From positions 1,488,001-1,552,000 of the forward strand of contig JAUPSS010000005.1 in the NCBI GenBank assembly GCA_040285825.1: 64,000 nt of DNA, written 5' to 3'. This document shows positions 61,931 through 64,000 of this stretch, piece after piece. This stretch comes from Eukaryota sp. TZLM1-RC (lineage: Eukaryota; Metamonada: BaSk clade). Each line of letters starts with the position of its first letter. Position 1 is the first letter of the stretch. The notes under the pieces are model-generated. The model did not search any database and was not told the DNA's origin. It saw only the letters and a program-made list of their open reading frames with translations. Both the position numbers and the translations under genes were made by a program.

Positions 61931-62584
61931 TTACAAGTATAGTTTATTTTGTTTGATGTAATCCAGAACTGGTTGGCTGATGTAAGTTAGTACTTCATTG
62001 TCAGACTCCCCTCTTGCGATCAACTCTCGTGTAGCGGTCGAACTAATGGGACGCTCCTCAAGCTTGTTGCAAGGGATAAAAGAGTCCCTGAATCTACAAA
62101 GTCGGGTGGTTTCTATTACGCTATCAAGATCTGTTACACCTCTTTGTATAACGATCACTTTGAACTCTGATAATAAGGGTTCCAAAGTTTCTATAGGCCA
62201 TAACACAGGTGATGAACAACTCATCTGCTCAACAAGGTCAGCACCTGACAACATTAGTACTTTGTGGTTGGAGTACTGATCTTGAATACGTTTGAGGACA
62301 GTGTAAGATCTGACATAGTTTTTTTGATTGGATTCCCACTCATCAATACAAATAAGAGATCTTATGGGAGAAAGACCAATAGCTTTGTTGAGCATATTCA
62401 AGCGATGTATGATAGGCAGAAGACCGGGTTTGCCATAATGGTTGGAAACAGGTGAAACAATCACTTGCTGAACAGAATATCCATGTTTTTCTGCACAGGA
62501 CACCCCCTCCTCCATCATGGCAATATGAAGCTTTGTTGGAGGGTTGAAGGAGCCAAGAAAGACGAGTATAGTTGGATAACCCAT
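61931..62584 (-). CDS. NMNAT: Nicotinamide mononucleotide adenylyltransferase
   Basis: 217 residues from ATG at 62584 (MGYPTILVF). The nucleotidyltransferase signature GSFNPPTKLH (11-20; GxFxPx(T/H)xxH) binds ATP. The NMNAT words VIVSPVSNHYGKPGLLPIIH, RLNMLNKAI, CIDEWESNQKNYVRSYTVL (the Trp and the Y-x-x-T-x-x-x-L family element), VLMLSGADLVEQM and the second ATP motif ISSTATREL near 180-190 follow. The enzyme makes NAD from NMN and ATP. Length fits eukaryotic NMNATs lacking the insert. A TTG 12 bases upstream is in frame but is not a eukaryotic start. Confidence 0.93.
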   Translation of the reverse strand: MGYPTILVFLGSFNPPTKLHIAMMEEGVSCAEKHGYSVQQVIVSPVSNHYGKPGLLPIIHRLNMLNKAIGLSPIRSLICIDEWESNQKNYVRSYTVLKRIQDQYSNHKVLMLSGADLVEQMSCSSPVLWPIETLEPLLSEFKVIVIQRGVTDLDSVIETTRLCRFRDSFIPCNKLEERPISSTATRELIARGESDNEVLTYISQPVLDYIKQNKLYL

Positions 62585-62812
62585 TCTTACAGACAATGCT
62601 CGAACAATAAAGCATGTTCAAGCATTCTGAATTCTGATTGAAAAGTGTTGTCTTATTTATTCTTGATATTTAAGAAAAAAGCATCAGACACAAGGATGGA
62701 TCGGCTGAATCATCTGAACGTTTGGTCCCTCCAGAATGGTAATTTCATCACTGGTGGAAAACTTTAAAATAAATTTTTATTATTATTATTAAATTATTCT
62801 AAAAAATACAGT

Positions 62813-63170
62813 CTAAAAGTCAATATCTTCAAAACAAACTTCCACACTAACAAACCGTACAGCAGCAATATTTTTAGAATGGGCACTGAGAGACATCAGA
62901 GCTTTCGAAATCATTTTAGGAATTACTTTGAAAATAGTAAAAACAATACCATTAACCAGAAACAACGATCATTCATTCTTCTTTTTACAAGATATTCAAA
63001 TAGATCAATAAAAATCATTGCAGTGTTTCTAAGACGTCTATACAAAGAACTAGCAAATGGGCAACTTTGGCAACCCACATGTTTCAATTCTTTTATTGAA
63101 TTTGTATACAATTCTGAATCACAAAGAAGCGATACTTCTCAAAATACATGTGATGAACCGATTATTTAAG
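62813..63170 (-). mobile_element. Retroelement lineage A tail A6
   Basis: Minus strand: FASSLYRRLRNTAMIFIDLF, then after a frame change IFKVIPKMISKALMSLSAHS and KNIAAVRFVSVEVCFEDIDF-stop (TAG at 62813-62815), matching the A3 end (IFKSIPTMISKALL ... CLEDIEF). The 3' flank has a TTATTATTATTATT run. Confidence 0.7.
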
Positions 63171-63280
63171 TCCCTTTTTTATTGTCAACTTAATCATCTT
63201 AAATCTATGGAAAAACGTTGATTGTTGACAATTAATTCTAAATGTTAACTCTTGTATTACCACTTTTTATTCATATAAAT

Positions 63281-63958
63281 CTAATTGGAAAAGTTCCACA
63301 AACTAGCTCTGGCTATTGGCCCTGCTCTACTACGAGTGGAAGCACTTTGAATTTCTGTCCCTGGTGAAAAAGGTGATGGCGGTGATAGGGGTGTTAGGGG
63401 TGTGGGACGATAATTTAACCCAGATGATGTTAATGGAGGCAAATCATCAGGTAGATGAATGTCCACTCCCTTCTTCACCTCATCTATTGACCAGACCTTT
63501 GTCCACATCTCGGGTTGCATGTTCAAAGAAAGGTAATTGTGAAAATACGGAACTTTCAGATTAGGATCTTCATCAGAAGGCATCCTCTTTTTGGGAAGGT
63601 ATTCAAAAAGATTGTAAAACAATGCAAATACTCTGAACAACGATAAAACTAATCGGTAGAGAGGTGCCAGTAACACTACAACGAGAGGACTTTGGAGGTC
63701 CTTTCGACGGCGTAATTTGACATAGTTAAAAGCAAAAAACACAATATACTGGAGCAAAAGCACTCTGAAATATATCAAGAATAATGAATTAACATCATCA
63801 TGCATGACAAAGTACAAAATAATTAAGAAATGGAAATAATCCCTGATGATAGTGATAATTTCATAAATATAAAATGGCTTGAGAATGATGGTGTTAACGT
63901 TCCAATAGCGTACTAAATGCTCCAGGTACTTGAAGAAGAATCTGTGGGCACACGCATC
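63281..63958 (-). CDS. Multi-pass membrane protein, 5' end incomplete
   Basis: The frame is open from 63958 to a stop at 63281 (225 residues). Just upstream, CATTTAACTGTAG reads like a 3' splice site, and GTTTGT at 63989 could be the donor of a 31-nt intron, so an earlier exon probably lies at or beyond the window edge. N-terminal words (AHRFFFKYLEHLVRYWN; TIILKPFYIYEIITIIRDYF) are followed by 3-4 hydrophobic segments and LAPLYRLVLSLFRVFALFYN with YLPKKR, which resembles the membrane-anchored C-terminal part of family 2 glycosyltransferases. The last ~50 residues are a Pro/Ser/Thr-rich tail (PTPLTPLSPPSPFSPG). The function is tentative. Confidence 0.5.
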   Translation of the reverse strand, partial: DACAHRFFFKYLEHLVRYWNVNTIILKPFYIYEIITIIRDYFHFLIILYFVMHDDVNSLFLIYFRVLLLQYIVFFAFNYVKLRRRKDLQSPLVVVLLAPLYRLVLSLFRVFALFYNLFEYLPKKRMPSDEDPNLKVPYFHNYLSLNMQPEMWTKVWSIDEVKKGVDIHLPDDLPPLTSSGLNYRPTPLTPLSPPSPFSPGTEIQSASTRSRAGPIARASLWNFSN

Positions 63959-64000
63959 CTACAGTTAAATGGGAAAAAGAGTCACAAACCCATGATTTGA

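Noticed and set aside
62343-62621. 92-codon minus-strand frame overlapping the NMNAT start
   Set aside because: Alternate frame; the NMNAT frame has the conserved ATP-binding motifs.
1-64000. CRISPR arrays, bacterial operons, Shine-Dalgarno sites
   Set aside because: No spaced direct repeats of that kind; genes, introns and tRNA are eukaryotic.

Overview
The window looks like nuclear DNA of a flagellated protist with a compact, AT-rich genome. The genes are eukaryotic (TAF10, PRP39, CPSF30, FCP1, AP-4 mu, glucosidase II beta, a WEE1/MYT1-type kinase, EMG1, NMNAT, tRNA-Asp). Intergenic gaps are short and most genes read as one open frame. Two introns can be placed with confidence because splicing restores a recognisable protein: 29 nt in TMEM107 and 31 nt in AP-4 mu. 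The TMEM107 intron starts GTATGT and ends CTAACACCAG, so the branch point nearly touches the 3' splice site, as is known from metamonads (Giardia, Trichomonas). TMEM107 and a CH-domain coiled-coil protein imply a cilium. A free-living or ciliated metamonad is my best guess; this is inference, not proof.

Layout. 1-6 kb: a partial F-box/LRR-like gene, a dead Fanzor (eukaryotic TnpB relative), a stub of PRP39 and an RCC1+LRR gene. 6-13 kb: retroelement debris, a second Fanzor relic, TMEM107, an unknown membrane protein, a Mutator-like element abutting TAF10, and more retroelement debris. 13-18.5 kb: PRP39 and a third Fanzor relic split by a retroelement with an 11-bp target duplication. The 1.1-3.8 kb segment is an inverted copy of 14.5-18.2 kb. 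20-25 kb: CPSF30, an unknown gene, FCP1. 25.4-34.2 kb: six almost identical RING+Sel1 genes in 1.47-kb tandem units, then a decayed seventh. 35.4-38.7 kb: AP-4 mu twice, head to head around a retroelement fragment. 38.7-41 kb: retroelement tails and a hAT element with visible ends. 41-51 kb: glucosidase II beta, a fourth Fanzor, the kinase, a GAR-domain protein and a fifth, best-preserved Fanzor. 51.8 kb: tRNA-Asp. 52.9-56.3 kb: retroelement and Mutator debris. 56.4-64 kb: the CH/coiled-coil giant, EMG1, NMNAT, a retroelement tail and a partial membrane protein.

The most striking feature is the density and variety of mobile DNA between housekeeping genes. There are five Fanzor1-like copies plus a sixth scrap, at least two lineages of retroelement carrying a C-x-C...H...C motif and a restriction-like endonuclease tail, two Mutator-like elements and one hAT. 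Several are nested or sit against gene starts. One Fanzor keeps an unbroken 317-codon nuclease half with its expected catalytic residues and a nuclear-localisation-like stretch. Two related Fanzor copies share a conserved hairpin beyond the stop codon that could mark the guide RNA or the element end. All family assignments are from reading the sequence; no database search was possible.
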